Source: Rhodocyclaceae bacterium
GTDB taxonomy: Bacteria; Pseudomonadota; Gammaproteobacteria; Burkholderiales; Rhodocyclaceae
Reading direction: 5' to 3'
Assembly: GCA_016721505.1 (NCBI GenBank)
Contig: JADKHX010000003.1
Coordinates: forward strand, 248,001-312,000
DNA: 64,000 nucleotides
Both the position numbers and the translations under genes were made by a program. This document shows positions 1 through 8,261 of this stretch, piece by piece. Below the pieces are notes generated by a model, which made no database searches, had not been told where the DNA came from, and saw only the letters and a list, made by a program, of their open reading frames with translations. The stretch's first letter is position 1, and every line of letters starts with the position of its first letter.

Positions 1-486
1 GGAAATCGGGCGCAAAAGGATCGTGAACAGGTAAAGCACAGCACTAAGAAACCCTTTCGCCAAAAAGGTACTGGACGTGCGCGAGCGGGGATGACGTCGT
101 CGCCACTGTGGCGAGGCGGCGGTCGTATTTTCCCAAACTCACCCGATGAGAACTTTTCACAGAAAATCAACAAGAAAATGTATCGCGCTGGATTTGCGTC
201 CATTCTTTCGCAATTGGCACGCGAGAAGCGGTTAGTGGTCGTAGATACGTTCGATGTTGACGCGCCAAAAACGCGGCTCGTTACGGCGAAGCTGAAGGCG
301 CTGGGTTTAGGGTCGGTGTTGATTGTTACGGACTCGTTGGGTGAAAACCTGATGCTTGCGTCGCGGAATTTAACCGATGTATTGGTAGTAGAGGCACAAA
401 GAGCTGATCCAGTCTCTCTCGTGCGATTCCCGAGCGTCCTGATGACCAAAGGCGCGATCGCGAAAATCGAGGAGTTGTTGGTATGA
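1..486 (+). CDS. rplD: 50S ribosomal protein L4 (partial, 5' end outside window)
   Basis: The frame is open from base 1 and ends with TGA at 484-486. The visible 161 residues contain the L4 signature KGTGRARAG followed by a W-R-G-G-G segment and an NKKMYR block. L4 is usually about 206 residues, so roughly 45 N-terminal residues lie before the window. L4 binds 23S rRNA, lines the exit tunnel and in enterobacteria represses its own operon; regulation here cannot be seen because the leader is outside. An internal ATG at 91 is not the start. The stop overlaps the rplW start (ATGA), which points to translational coupling. Confidence 0.97.
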   Translation, partial: GNRAQKDREQVKHSTKKPFRQKGTGRARAGMTSSPLWRGGGRIFPNSPDENFSQKINKKMYRAGFASILSQLAREKRLVVVDTFDVDAPKTRLVTAKLKALGLGSVLIVTDSLGENLMLASRNLTDVLVVEAQRADPVSLVRFPSVLMTKGAIAKIEELLV

Positions 487-797
487 CCAAGACATTCAAT
501 CAGGAGCGGCTGCTAACTATTTTGGTGGCACCGCAAATATCCGAGAAGGCAACATATATCGCCGATGAGCACGATCAGGTAGTTTTTGTTGTCATTCCTA
601 CGGCAACGAAACCGGAAATCAAAGCGGCAGTGGAGCTATTGTTTAAAGTGCAAGTTGCTTCTGTTCAAATTTCCAATCTAAAAGGCAAGAGTAAGCGATT
701 TGGCCGCGGAGTAGGTCGACGTAGTGATGTGAAAAAGGCCTTCGTCTGCCTGAAACCGGGCCAAGAGATCAACTTCGCTGAAGGAGTGAGCGTTTAA
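483..797 (+). CDS. rplW: 50S ribosomal protein L23
   Basis: L23 sits at the tunnel exit of the large subunit and is the docking point for trigger factor and SRP. The 104-residue product has normal family length, with the early LLTILVAPQISEKAT segment and the central K-x-K-R-x-G-R-x-x-G-R loop that contacts 23S rRNA. The ATG overlaps the rplD stop by four bases, and its own TAA overlaps the rplB ATG by one base (TAATG). Order rplD-rplW-rplB is the standard S10 operon. Confidence 0.98.
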   Translation: MTKTFNQERLLTILVAPQISEKATYIADEHDQVVFVVIPTATKPEIKAAVELLFKVQVASVQISNLKGKSKRFGRGVGRRSDVKKAFVCLKPGQEINFAEGVSV

Positions 798-1624
798 TGG
801 CACTAATCAAAGTTAAGCCGACCTCTCCCGGTCGCAGGGGCGTGGTCAAGGTAGTCAACGCTCACTTACACAAAGGCAAGCCTCATGCAGCATTGGTCGA
901 AAGAAAGACCAAAACTGCGGGGCGTAATGTACATGGCCACATCACTACTCGCCACATGGGTGGCGGGCATAAACAACATTATCGCGTCGTTGACTTCCGA
1001 CGAGATAAGGATGGGATTGTTGGTCGAGTTGAGCGTATTGAATACGACCCCAATCGCACGGCTACAATCGCACTAGTGCTTTATTCTGATGGTGAGAGGC
1101 GCTATATCATCGCGACCAAAGGAATGGTGGTTGGTCAGTCGCTTTTAAGTGGTTCGGATGCCCCAATCAAGTCGGGCAATGCGCTTCCAATAAGAAATAT
1201 CCCGGTCGGTAGCACGATTCATTGCGTGGAATTGACGCCGGGTAAAGGCGCTCAAATTGCTCGTTCAGCTGGTTGCTCAGTTCAGCTTTTAGCGCGAGAA
1301 GGTATTTACGCACAAATTCGATTGCGTTCAGGTGAGATTCGGAGAATCCACGTTGAGTGCCGAGCAACGATTGGTGAAGTTGGGAATGAAGAGAACAGCC
1401 TTCGTAAAATTGGCAAAGCTGGAGCTCAGCGGTGGCGCGGAATTCGGCCGACAGTTCGAGGAACAGCGATGAATCCGGTCGATCATCCGCACGGGGGTGG
1501 CGAGGGTAGAACCGGTGAAGGACGCGTTCCTGTCAGCCCATGGGGCACCCCAACTAAGGGGTACCGTACTAGAAACAATAAACGCACTGACGTCATGATT
1601 GTTCAACGTCGGCACAAGCGCTAA
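797..1624 (+). CDS. rplB: 50S ribosomal protein L2
   Basis: L2 is needed for subunit association and peptidyl-transferase activity. The 275-residue product has the normal length. Visible signatures are GRNxxGHITTRHMGGGHK near residue 45 and the C-terminal MNPVDHPHGGGEGRTGEGR around residue 225, which carries the conserved histidine close to the peptidyl-transferase centre. It is the third visible gene of the S10 operon, starting one base inside the rplW stop. Confidence 0.98.
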   Translation: MALIKVKPTSPGRRGVVKVVNAHLHKGKPHAALVERKTKTAGRNVHGHITTRHMGGGHKQHYRVVDFRRDKDGIVGRVERIEYDPNRTATIALVLYSDGERRYIIATKGMVVGQSLLSGSDAPIKSGNALPIRNIPVGSTIHCVELTPGKGAQIARSAGCSVQLLAREGIYAQIRLRSGEIRRIHVECRATIGEVGNEENSLRKIGKAGAQRWRGIRPTVRGTAMNPVDHPHGGGEGRTGEGRVPVSPWGTPTKGYRTRNNKRTDVMIVQRRHKR

Positions 1625-1634
1625 GAGGTAAAAC

Positions 1635-1916
1635 ATGGCACGTTCAATAAAAAAGGGTCCGTTTGTTGACGCTCACCTCATTCGCAAAATCGAGGTAGCT
1701 AGAGCATCCAGTGACAAGCGACCGATCAAGACATGGTCGAGGCGGTCAACGGTACTTCCGGATTTCGTCGGGCTAACGATTGCTGTCCACAATGGTAAAC
1801 AACATGTTCCGGTGTACGTTTCGGAAAATATGGTAGGTCATAAGTTAGGTGAGTTTTCATTAACTCGAACCTTCAAGGGGCACACCGGTGGTAAAAAAGC
1901 CGTGGCGAAAAGGTAA
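1635..1916 (+). CDS. rpsS: 30S ribosomal protein S19
   Basis: S19 forms a complex with S13 in the head of the small subunit and contacts the A-site tRNA region. The 93-residue product has the family hallmarks: RSIKKGPFVD at the N-terminus, TWSRRSTVLPDFVG in the middle and KLGEFSLTRTFKGH near the C-terminus. An AGAGGT ribosome binding site precedes the ATG by a few bases. The TAA overlaps the following ATG (TAATG). Confidence 0.98.
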   Translation: MARSIKKGPFVDAHLIRKIEVARASSDKRPIKTWSRRSTVLPDFVGLTIAVHNGKQHVPVYVSENMVGHKLGEFSLTRTFKGHTGGKKAVAKR

Positions 1917-2251
1917 TGAATATGGAAACTAATGCAACACTGCGAGGAGTTCGTTTGTCTGCACAAAAAGGCCGTTTAGTGGCCGATTTGGTGCGAGGCA
2001 AGTCTGTCGATCAAGCGTTGAATATCCTGACGTTCTCCCCCAAAAAAGGCGCGGGGATAATCAAAAAAGTACTTGAGTCTGCGATCGCGAATGCCGAACA
2101 CAATGACGGTGCTGATATCGACGTTTTGAAAGTCACTAAGCTTTACGTTGAAAAAGGTGCAGTGCTTAAACGATTTACTGCGCGAGCTAAGGGTCGCGGT
2201 AACCGCATCGTTAAACCAACGTGTCACATTTACCTTACGGTCGGAGCCTAA
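1916..2251 (+). CDS. rplV: 50S ribosomal protein L22
   Basis: L22 lines the exit tunnel; its long beta hairpin is a known site of macrolide resistance changes. The 111-residue protein shows the LSAQKGRLVADLVRGK segment and the C-terminal RAKGRGNRIVKPTCHI hairpin. The start at 1916 overlaps the rpsS stop; a second in-frame ATG at 1922 (after MN) is an alternative. Coding continues straight into rpsC four bases after the stop. Confidence 0.97.
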   Translation: MNMETNATLRGVRLSAQKGRLVADLVRGKSVDQALNILTFSPKKGAGIIKKVLESAIANAEHNDGADIDVLKVTKLYVEKGAVLKRFTARAKGRGNRIVKPTCHIYLTVGA

Positions 2252-2255
2252 CAAT

Positions 2256-3137
2256 ATGGGACAGAAGATTCATCCAATTGGCTTTCGCCTTGCAGTAACC
2301 AGAAACTGGACGTCACGTTGGTATGCAGGCACAAAAACTTTTGCGAAAATGTTGCAGGAAGACATAGAAGTTCGAGATTTTCTAAAGAAGAAGTTGGCGC
2401 ATGCATCAGTTGGTCGAGTTGTTATTGAACGACCTGCGAAGAACGCGAGAGTGACAGTGTATAGCGCGCGACCTGGAGTCGTTATTGGAAAAAAGGGTGA
2501 GGATATTGAGAGCTTGAAGGCAGCGCTTCAAGTTCGTATGGGGGTGCCAGTTCACGTCAATATCGAAGAGATTCGCAAGCCCGAAATCGACGCACAACTC
2601 ATTGCTGATTCAATCGCTCAGCAATTGGAAAAACGCATCATGTTTCGCCGCGCTATGAAGCGTGCAATGCAGAATGCAATGCGTCTAGGTGCGCAGGGAA
2701 TTAAGATTATGAGTTCCGGGCGGCTAAACGGTGCCGAGATTGCGCGCCGCGAATGGTATCGAGAGGGTCGTGTTCCGTTGCATACGCTCCGCGCCGATAT
2801 TGATTACGGTACGTCGGAAGCTAAGACAACCTACGGAATTATTGGTATCAAAGTGTGGGTGTTTAAGGGTGAAATGGCTGCCAAAGGAGAGGCCGCAATC
2901 GGGCTTCTTGAAATACCATCAGATGAGGTGAAGAAACCTCGCAAATTAGGCAGGGACGAGAAATCGCTGGACCCAGATGCGAAACCAGCTCGCCGTGCTG
3001 CCATCAAAAAGACTGAGCCGTCCAGTTTGGCCACAGCGCCTGCCGATGTGCCTGAGAAAGCCGCGGTTAAACGTGTGCGCAAGCCCATCGTTAAAGCCGA
3101 AAACACGGCTGTTGCAAACCCGGACGCCAAGGAGTAA
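2256..3137 (+). CDS. rpsC: 30S ribosomal protein S3
   Basis: S3 lies at the mRNA entry tunnel and has helicase activity with S4 and S5. The start is ATG 2256 (MGQKIHPIGFRL), the universal S3 N-terminus; an upstream in-frame ATG at 2148 lies inside rplV and is not used. The 293-residue product has a KH domain (RPGVVIGKKGEDIE near residue 70) and the S3 C-domain with GRLNGAEIARREWYREGRVPLHTLRADIDYG. After about residue 215 there is a long Ala/Lys/Pro-rich tail, making it clearly longer than the 233-residue E. coli protein; extended tails are known in betaproteobacteria. Confidence 0.98.
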   Translation: MGQKIHPIGFRLAVTRNWTSRWYAGTKTFAKMLQEDIEVRDFLKKKLAHASVGRVVIERPAKNARVTVYSARPGVVIGKKGEDIESLKAALQVRMGVPVHVNIEEIRKPEIDAQLIADSIAQQLEKRIMFRRAMKRAMQNAMRLGAQGIKIMSSGRLNGAEIARREWYREGRVPLHTLRADIDYGTSEAKTTYGIIGIKVWVFKGEMAAKGEAAIGLLEIPSDEVKKPRKLGRDEKSLDPDAKPARRAAIKKTEPSSLATAPADVPEKAAVKRVRKPIVKAENTAVANPDAKE

Positions 3138-3140
3138 TCA

Positions 3141-3554
3141 ATGTTACAACCAGCCAGAAGAAAATACCGCAAAGAGCAAAAAGGTAGAAATACTGGACTT
3201 GCAACACGCGGGGCAAAAGTCAGTTTCGGTGAGTATGGCCTTAAAGCGATTGGCCGGGGACGTTTAACGGCAAGGCAAATTGAGGCGGCGCGCCGTGCGA
3301 TGACTCGCCACATCAAACGTGGCGGTCGAATTTGGATTCGAATTTTTCCAGATAAACCGGTTTCAAAGAAGCCAGCGGAAGTTCGCATGGGAAATGGTAA
3401 GGGTTCCCCAGAATATTGGGTTGCGGAGATTCAGCCTGGAAAAGTATTGTACGAAATGGATGGTGTTGATGAGTCTTTGGCTCGTGAGGCATTTCGATTG
3501 GCCGCAGCAAAACTGCCGCTTGAAACAACGTTTGTAATCCGACAATTGGGATAA
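3141..3554 (+). CDS. rplP: 50S ribosomal protein L16
   Basis: L16 helps form the A-site and P-site tRNA binding region of the large subunit. The 137-residue protein has the expected MLQPARRKYRKEQKGRN start, the FGEYGLKAIGRGRLTARQIEAARRA block and the KPAEVRMGNGKG loop, whose arginine is the usual target of the YcfD hydroxylase. It starts three bases after the rpsC stop. Confidence 0.98.
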   Translation: MLQPARRKYRKEQKGRNTGLATRGAKVSFGEYGLKAIGRGRLTARQIEAARRAMTRHIKRGGRIWIRIFPDKPVSKKPAEVRMGNGKGSPEYWVAEIQPGKVLYEMDGVDESLAREAFRLAAAKLPLETTFVIRQLG

Positions 3555-3557
3555 GAA

Positions 3558-3752
3558 ATGAAAGCAAAGCTACTTCGCAGTAAGACGACAGAGGAACTGT
3601 CAAAGGAGCTTCTGGATTTGCGCCGGGCGCAGTTTGGATTGCGCATGCAAGCAGCAACACAGCAACTACCCGATACAAGCCAGATTGACAAGCTCCGCAA
3701 AAATATAGCACGCGTTAAGACAATTCAAACAGAAAAGAGTGTCGCAAAATGA
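3558..3752 (+). CDS. rpmC: 50S ribosomal protein L29
   Basis: L29 is a small helical protein near the tunnel exit, next to L23. The 64-residue product is of normal length and shows LRSKTTEELSKELLDLRRAQF and a basic C-terminal helix (LRKNIARVKTIQTEK). The final bases form an ATGA overlap with rpsQ at 3749-3752, so the two are translationally coupled. Confidence 0.97.
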   Translation: MKAKLLRSKTTEELSKELLDLRRAQFGLRMQAATQQLPDTSQIDKLRKNIARVKTIQTEKSVAK

Positions 3753-4018
3753 CCCAAATCATTAAGGACGCGCCCACAAAGAAACGAACTCTAACTGGTC
3801 GCGTGGTCTCTGACAAAATGCAAAAGACGGTTACCGTCCTAGTGGAGCGCAAAGTAAAACACGCGGTTATTGGCAAGATTATGAGCCGATCGAAAAAGTA
3901 TCATGCGGATGTAGCGAGTGTTGCGACATGTTCCGGTGACCTGGTAGTCATCGAGGAGTGTGCTCCGATTTCGAAGACAAAGGCGTGGCGTGTAATTGAA
4001 GTTCTCAACCGGTCTTGA
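3749..4018 (+). CDS. rpsQ: 30S ribosomal protein S17
   Basis: S17 is a primary 16S rRNA binding protein with an OB fold. The 89-residue product has a short N-terminal extension before the conserved TLTGRVVSDKMQKTVTVLVERKVKH segment, and the ECAPISKTKAWRV motif near the C-terminus. It is the last gene before the 158-bp gap that carries a candidate promoter, so it probably ends the S10 operon proper. Confidence 0.98.
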   Translation: MTQIIKDAPTKKRTLTGRVVSDKMQKTVTVLVERKVKHAVIGKIMSRSKKYHADVASVATCSGDLVVIEECAPISKTKAWRVIEVLNRS

Positions 4019-4034
4019 ATTAGTCAAAAATAAA

Positions 4035-4063
4035 TTGACTAGACGGAAAATTGGCAGCATAAT
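4035..4063 (+). promoter_or_regulatory. Candidate sigma-70 promoter for rplN and the spc genes
   Basis: The -35 box TTGACT (4035-4040) and the -10 box CATAAT (4058-4063) are 17 bases apart, in the 158-bp gap between rpsQ and rplN. The -35 box sits in a 7-bp inverted repeat (TAGTCAA at 4021-4027, TTGACTA at 4035-4041). The untranslated leader would be about 107 nt, long enough for a regulatory structure. The boxes are seen; promoter activity is inferred. Confidence 0.7.
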
Positions 4064-4176
4064 ATTAGTCTTTGCATCCGATTGAATTAATTCAGGCGTT
4101 GATGCTGTGTAATCCCGAACAGGGATCCAAGACTGACCGCGTACGTTAAACCGTGCGGCTTAAGTTGGAGATTTAA

Positions 4177-4545
4177 ATGATACAAATGCAGACCGTTCTT
4201 GACGTGGCCGACAATACCGGTGCGCGTTCTGTTATGTGCATCAAGGTTCTCGGTGGATCAAAGCGTCGCTACGCAGGGATCGGTGACGTCATTAAAGTCA
4301 GTATCCGAGATGCCGCTCCGCGCGGACGGGTAAAAAAAGGCGAAGTTTACAGTGCGGTAGTCGTTCGTACTGCAAAAGGCGTTCGTCGCGCTGACGGCTC
4401 GTTGATCAAGTTTGACGGTAACGCTGCGGTGTTGCTTAACAATAAGCTTGAGCCCATTGGAACTCGTATTTTTGGACCCGTTACCCGCGAGCTGCGATCA
4501 GAGCGTTTTATGAAAATCGTATCGTTGGCACCGGAAGTTCTGTAA
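4177..4545 (+). CDS. rplN: 50S ribosomal protein L14
   Basis: L14 binds 23S rRNA and takes part in intersubunit bridges; it is also the docking site of the silencing factor RsfS. The product has the standard 122 residues, with MIQMQTVLDVADNTGARSVMCIKVLGGS at the N-terminus and GTRIFGPVTRELR near the C-terminus. First gene of the spc group, preceded by a candidate promoter and by a GGAG ribosome binding site. Confidence 0.98.
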   Translation: MIQMQTVLDVADNTGARSVMCIKVLGGSKRRYAGIGDVIKVSIRDAAPRGRVKKGEVYSAVVVRTAKGVRRADGSLIKFDGNAAVLLNNKLEPIGTRIFGPVTRELRSERFMKIVSLAPEVL

Positions 4546-4561
4546 AGGCTGGGGAAAATTA

Positions 4562-4879
4562 ATGAACAAAATTCGTAAAGGCGACAACGTAATTGTGATT
4601 GCCGGAAAAGACAAAGGAAAGCGCGGGGTGGTGCTTGAGCGGGTTAGCGTGACGGCGATGCTGGTCGAAGGGATCAATCGTGTCAAGAAGCACACCAAGC
4701 CAAATCCTGCGAAGGGGCAGGCGGGTGGCATTATCGAAAAAGAGATGCCAATAAATGCTTCTAATCTTGCCCTGTTTAATGTGCAGTCTAACAAGGCGGA
4801 TCGTGTCGAAATCAAGCGGTTGGAAAATGGTAGAAACGTTCGTGTCTACAAATCCAATGGCGAAACGATGGCAGCATAA
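4562..4879 (+). CDS. rplX: 50S ribosomal protein L24
   Basis: L24 is an early assembly initiator of the large subunit. The 105-residue product carries the KOW motif near the start (IRKGDNVIVIAGKDKGKRG) and the KKHTKPNP segment. It lies 16 bases after rplN with a GGGGA ribosome binding site, and ten bases before rplE. Confidence 0.98.
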   Translation: MNKIRKGDNVIVIAGKDKGKRGVVLERVSVTAMLVEGINRVKKHTKPNPAKGQAGGIIEKEMPINASNLALFNVQSNKADRVEIKRLENGRNVRVYKSNGETMAA

Positions 4880-4889
4880 GGACTGAATA

Positions 4890-5429
4890 ATGGCTCGCTT
4901 ACAAGATTTTTATAAAGCAACAGTAGTTCCGGATCTGCAAAAGCAGTTCAACTACAAATCGGTTATGGAAGTACCAAGAATCACCAAAATCACCTTGAAC
5001 ATGGGTGTGGGGGAAGCGGTCGGCGATAAGAAAATTCTCGATAACGCCGTCGGCGACATGGTCAAGATTGCAGGTCAAAAACCGGTCGTGACTAAGGCTC
5101 GCAAAGCTATAGCGGGGTTTAAGATTCGTGAGGGTTATCCGATAGGCTGTATGGTGACTTTGCGTGGTGAGCGGATGTTTGAGTTTCTTGACCGGCTAGT
5201 TGCCGTTGCGCTACCTCGAGTTCGCGATTTTCGAGGAATTTCCGGTCGCGGTTTTGATGGCCGTGGAAATTACAACGTAGGTGTAAAAGAACAGATTATT
5301 TTCCCGGAGATCGAGTATGACAAGATCGACGCGCTACGCGGGATGAATATCAGTATTACCACCAGCGCTAAAACAGACGCGGAAGCCAAAGCGTTGCTTA
5401 GTGCTTTCAAATTTCCCTTTAAGAACTGA
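4890..5429 (+). CDS. rplE: 50S ribosomal protein L5
   Basis: L5 carries 5S rRNA into the large subunit with L18 and touches P-site tRNA. The product has 179 residues, the usual length, and shows PRITKITLNMGVGEA, KITKAR-like QKPVVTKARKAIAGFKIREG, and the C-terminal FPEIEYDKIDALRGMNI block. Part of the uninterrupted spc operon. Confidence 0.98.
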   Translation: MARLQDFYKATVVPDLQKQFNYKSVMEVPRITKITLNMGVGEAVGDKKILDNAVGDMVKIAGQKPVVTKARKAIAGFKIREGYPIGCMVTLRGERMFEFLDRLVAVALPRVRDFRGISGRGFDGRGNYNVGVKEQIIFPEIEYDKIDALRGMNISITTSAKTDAEAKALLSAFKFPFKN

Positions 5430-5436
5430 GGGTTTC

Positions 5437-5742
5437 ATGGCGAAGCTTGCACTTATCAACCGTGAGTTGAAGCGCGCGAAAATGGTGGCGAAATTTGCAG
5501 CCAAGCGTGCGGAACTACTAACAACTATCAATAGTACGAAGTCGTCTGATGAGCAGCGCGCGCAGGCGCGTGCGGTTTTTCAGGCGTTACCGCGTAACTC
5601 AAGCCCTTCGCGACAGCGAAATCGCTGTGCGTTGACAGGGCGCCCCCGAGGAGTGTTTAGTAAATTCGGGCTTTGTCGAATGAAGCTGCGAGAAATCGCA
5701 ATGCGTGGCGAAGTGCCGGGCATGACTAAGGCTAGCTGGTGA
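5437..5742 (+). CDS. rpsN: 30S ribosomal protein S14
   Basis: S14 assembles into the head of the small subunit. The start is ATG 5437 (MAKLALINRELKRAKM); an upstream in-frame ATG at 5401 lies inside rplE. The 101-residue product is the long, zinc-free S14 form: the C-terminal RCALTGRPRG and FGLCRMKLRE segments lack the four-cysteine knuckle of the short form. Confidence 0.98.
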   Translation: MAKLALINRELKRAKMVAKFAAKRAELLTTINSTKSSDEQRAQARAVFQALPRNSSPSRQRNRCALTGRPRGVFSKFGLCRMKLREIAMRGEVPGMTKASW

Positions 5743-5752
5743 GGAACCCTAT

Positions 5753-6148
5753 ATGAGTATGACTGATCCCGTTGCTGATATGTTGACGCGCATCCGCAAC
5801 GCACAGATGGCTGAAAAGGTCTCTGTTGCGATGCCCTCGTCAAAAATTAAAGTTGCGATCGCTAGCGTGCTGAAAGACGAAGGTTACATCGATGATTTCG
5901 CCGTTCGCGATACCGAGGGTAAAGCGCAACTTGATTTGGCCTTGAAATACTATGAAGGCAATCCGGTTATTGGACGTATCGAGCGAGTGTCGCGTCCCGG
6001 ACTCCGTGTGTATAAAGGCAAGGACGAACTTCCTCGGGTTTTAGACGGCTTGGGAGTGGCTATTGTGTCGACGCCTAAGGGTGTGATGACCGACAGAAAG
6101 GCGCGCGCCAGTAATGTGGGTGGCGAAGTCCTCTGCATCGTGGCTTAA
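5753..6148 (+). CDS. rpsH: 30S ribosomal protein S8
   Basis: S8 binds 16S rRNA helix 21 early in assembly and represses the spc operon in E. coli. The 131-residue protein has the usual MTDPVADMLTRIRNA start (after MS) and the C-terminal STPKGVMTDRKARASNVGGEVLC signature. Start at 5753; ATG 5759 is an alternative two codons in. Confidence 0.98.
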   Translation: MSMTDPVADMLTRIRNAQMAEKVSVAMPSSKIKVAIASVLKDEGYIDDFAVRDTEGKAQLDLALKYYEGNPVIGRIERVSRPGLRVYKGKDELPRVLDGLGVAIVSTPKGVMTDRKARASNVGGEVLCIVA

Positions 6149-6161
6149 GGAGAAAGACAGA

Positions 6162-6695
6162 ATGTCCCGTGTTGCTAAATACCCGGTCGAATTACCGGTT
6201 GGTGTTGAGTTCAATGTAAGCGAGTCGTTAGTCAGCATCAAAGGGCCGCTGGGCACTTTGACTCAGAGTTTGTTACCGTCTGTGCTCGTGGTTCGTGACG
6301 GTACGTCAATCGTGTGCAAGGGCGTTGATGGCGCACCGAATTCAGGCGCCATGTCTGGAACGATGCGAGCCTTAGTAAATAACATGGTCAATGGTGTTAC
6401 TAAGGGATTTCAAAAAAAATTGACGCTGGTTGGGGTCGGCTATCGTGCGCAAGCTCAGGGTGACAAGCTCAATCTATCTTTGGGTTTTTCTCACCCGGTT
6501 GTTCATTCGATGCCTAGTGGGATAAAGGTTGAAACACCCACCCAAACCGAGATTCTGATAAAGGGCATTGATAGACAGGTGGTAGGGCAGGTTGCTGCTC
6601 AAGTGCGCGCATACCGTCCACCTGAGCCATACAAAGGTAAAGGTGTCCGTTATTCGGACGAAGTGGTTGTCATCAAAGAAACCAAGAAAAAGTAA
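6162..6695 (+). CDS. rplF: 50S ribosomal protein L6
   Basis: L6 lies near the factor-binding centre of the large subunit. The chosen start is ATG 6162 (MSRVAKYPVELPVGVEF), which has an AAGGAGA ribosome binding site; the longer frame from 6114 runs into rpsH. The 177-residue product has the family length and the C-terminal signature RPPEPYKGKGVRYSDE. Confidence 0.98.
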   Translation: MSRVAKYPVELPVGVEFNVSESLVSIKGPLGTLTQSLLPSVLVVRDGTSIVCKGVDGAPNSGAMSGTMRALVNNMVNGVTKGFQKKLTLVGVGYRAQAQGDKLNLSLGFSHPVVHSMPSGIKVETPTQTEILIKGIDRQVVGQVAAQVRAYRPPEPYKGKGVRYSDEVVVIKETKKK

Positions 6696-6716
6696 ATAGA
6701 GAATAGGCACTGAATA

Positions 6717-7070
6717 ATGGACAAGAAACAAGCTCGATTGCGACGAGCCCGCAAAACCCGGGCCAAAATTGCAGAGTTGAAAGTGGTGCGGCTAGCAGTT
6801 CACAGGACTAACAGTCATATTTATGCACAAATTTTCTCTGGTTGTGGAACGCGTGTGTTGGCCTCTGCATCAACTGTTGAGGTAGATGTTCGGTCGAAGA
6901 TTCCTAATGGCGGTGCTACTGATGCCGCGACTTTTGTTGGTGCTTTGATCGCAGACCGCGCCAAGGCAATTGGGGTCGAACAAGTGTCATTTGATCGATC
7001 GGGGTTTCACTATCACGGCCGCGTTAAAGCGCTGGCTGAAGCCGCCCGTAGTGGCGGGTTGAAGTTTTAA
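6717..7070 (+). CDS. rplR: 50S ribosomal protein L18
   Basis: L18 binds 5S rRNA with L5 and L25. The 117-residue protein shows the basic N-terminus (MDKKQARLRRARKTRAKI), the LAVHRTNSHIYAQI strand and the C-terminal FDRSGFHYHGRVKALAEAAR signature. Standard position between rplF and rpsE. Confidence 0.98.
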   Translation: MDKKQARLRRARKTRAKIAELKVVRLAVHRTNSHIYAQIFSGCGTRVLASASTVEVDVRSKIPNGGATDAATFVGALIADRAKAIGVEQVSFDRSGFHYHGRVKALAEAARSGGLKF

Positions 7071-7081
7071 GCGAGATCAAG

Positions 7082-7606
7082 ATGGCAAAACCACAAGGCA
7101 AGAAATCTCATCAGCAAGAAGAGCGCGATGATGGAATGCGCGAAAAAATGGTTGCTATCAACCGAGTCACGAAAGTGGTTAAAGGCGGCCGAATATTGGG
7201 CTTCGCTGCGCTGACCGTGGTAGGTGATGGCGATGGTGGTGTTGGTATGGGCAAGGGCAAGTCCCGCGAAGTGCCTGTCGCTGTCCAGAAGGCTATGGAA
7301 GAAGCTCGTCGTCGACAAAGTAAGATTAAGCTTAAGAATGGAAGCCTGCATCACACTGTAACGGGCCATCATGGCGCGACGACGGTGCTTATGTCCCCAG
7401 GCGTGGCGGGGACTGGCGTGATCGCCGGGGGGCCAATGCGAGCGGTCTTTGAAGTAATGGGCGTTACTGATGTTGTTGCCAAAATCATCGGTTCGACTAA
7501 TCCGTACAACGTCGTACGTGCCACACTTAATGGCCTGTTGGCTATGAGTACTGCCTCTGAAATCGCGGCAAAACGCGGAAAGTCAGTCGCTGACATCACG
7601 GAGTAA
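7082..7606 (+). CDS. rpsE: 30S ribosomal protein S5
   Basis: S5 helps form the mRNA entry site and affects decoding accuracy. The 174-residue protein has a lysine-rich start, then the double-stranded RNA-binding fold with KVVKGGRILGFAALTVVGDGDG and the second domain with RAVFEVMGVTDVVAKIIGS and NPYNVVRATLNGL. Normal length and position. Confidence 0.98.
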   Translation: MAKPQGKKSHQQEERDDGMREKMVAINRVTKVVKGGRILGFAALTVVGDGDGGVGMGKGKSREVPVAVQKAMEEARRRQSKIKLKNGSLHHTVTGHHGATTVLMSPGVAGTGVIAGGPMRAVFEVMGVTDVVAKIIGSTNPYNVVRATLNGLLAMSTASEIAAKRGKSVADITE

Positions 7607-7609
7607 TTC

Positions 7610-7792
7610 ATGTCTGACAAGAAAATAAAAGTAACGCTGATCAAAAGCGTTATCGGCACAAAACAAGACCATCGCGCGACTGTGCGCGGTCTTGGACTTC
7701 GTCGCATAAATAGTAGTGCGTTGCTTGAGGACACTCCAGCAGTGCGCGGGATGATTCGCAAGGTTGCGTATTTAGTCAAGGCTGGAGAATAA
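7610..7792 (+). CDS. rpmD: 50S ribosomal protein L30
   Basis: L30 is a small large-subunit protein found in many but not all bacteria. The 60-residue product shows KVTLIKSVIGTKQDHRATVRGLGLRRINS, the family signature. It lies three bases after rpsE and one base before the TTG start of rplO. Confidence 0.97.
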   Translation: MSDKKIKVTLIKSVIGTKQDHRATVRGLGLRRINSSALLEDTPAVRGMIRKVAYLVKAGE

Positions 7793-7793
7793 A

Positions 7794-8243
7794 TTGGAAC
7801 TTAATGATCTTAAGCCGAGCGAAGGCTCGAAGCGTCCTCGTCGGCGTGTAGGCCGCGGTATTGGTAGCGGATTGGGCAAAACAGCAGGTCGCGGACATAA
7901 AGGTCAAAAGTCGCGCGCTGGTGGATTTCATAAAGTTGGATTCGAAGGTGGTCAAATGCCACTGCAACGGAGACTGCCGAAACGTGGATTTGTGTCACTC
8001 ACAGCAAGTCGCAATGTTGAGGTTCGACTTTCGGAACTTGATCGATTGCCGGTAACGGAGATCGATTTACTTGTTCTGAAGCAAGCTGGTGTAGTTTCCG
8101 CTGACGCCTTGTCCGCAAAAGTGATTATGTCTGGCAAGCTGTCAAAGAAACTCGTACTAAATGGTGTCGGGGCAACTAAGGGTGCACGCGCAGTTATCGA
8201 AGCACTAGGCGGATCAGTCGCCGACATAGCTCCGGCTAAATAG
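7794..8243 (+). CDS. rplO: 50S ribosomal protein L15 (TTG start)
   Basis: L15 is a late assembly protein of the large subunit. The 149-residue product shows the basic RRRVGRGIGSGLGKTAGRGHKGQ segment and the FEGGQMPLQRRLPKRGF block. The initiation codon is TTG at 7794: it has a GGAG ribosome binding site at about 7782-7785, the peptide ELNDLKPSEGSKR is the normal N-terminus, and there is no closer ATG upstream in frame. Confidence 0.96.
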   Translation: MELNDLKPSEGSKRPRRRVGRGIGSGLGKTAGRGHKGQKSRAGGFHKVGFEGGQMPLQRRLPKRGFVSLTASRNVEVRLSELDRLPVTEIDLLVLKQAGVVSADALSAKVIMSGKLSKKLVLNGVGATKGARAVIEALGGSVADIAPAK

Positions 8244-8261
8244 TCTACCTTAGAGAACTAA

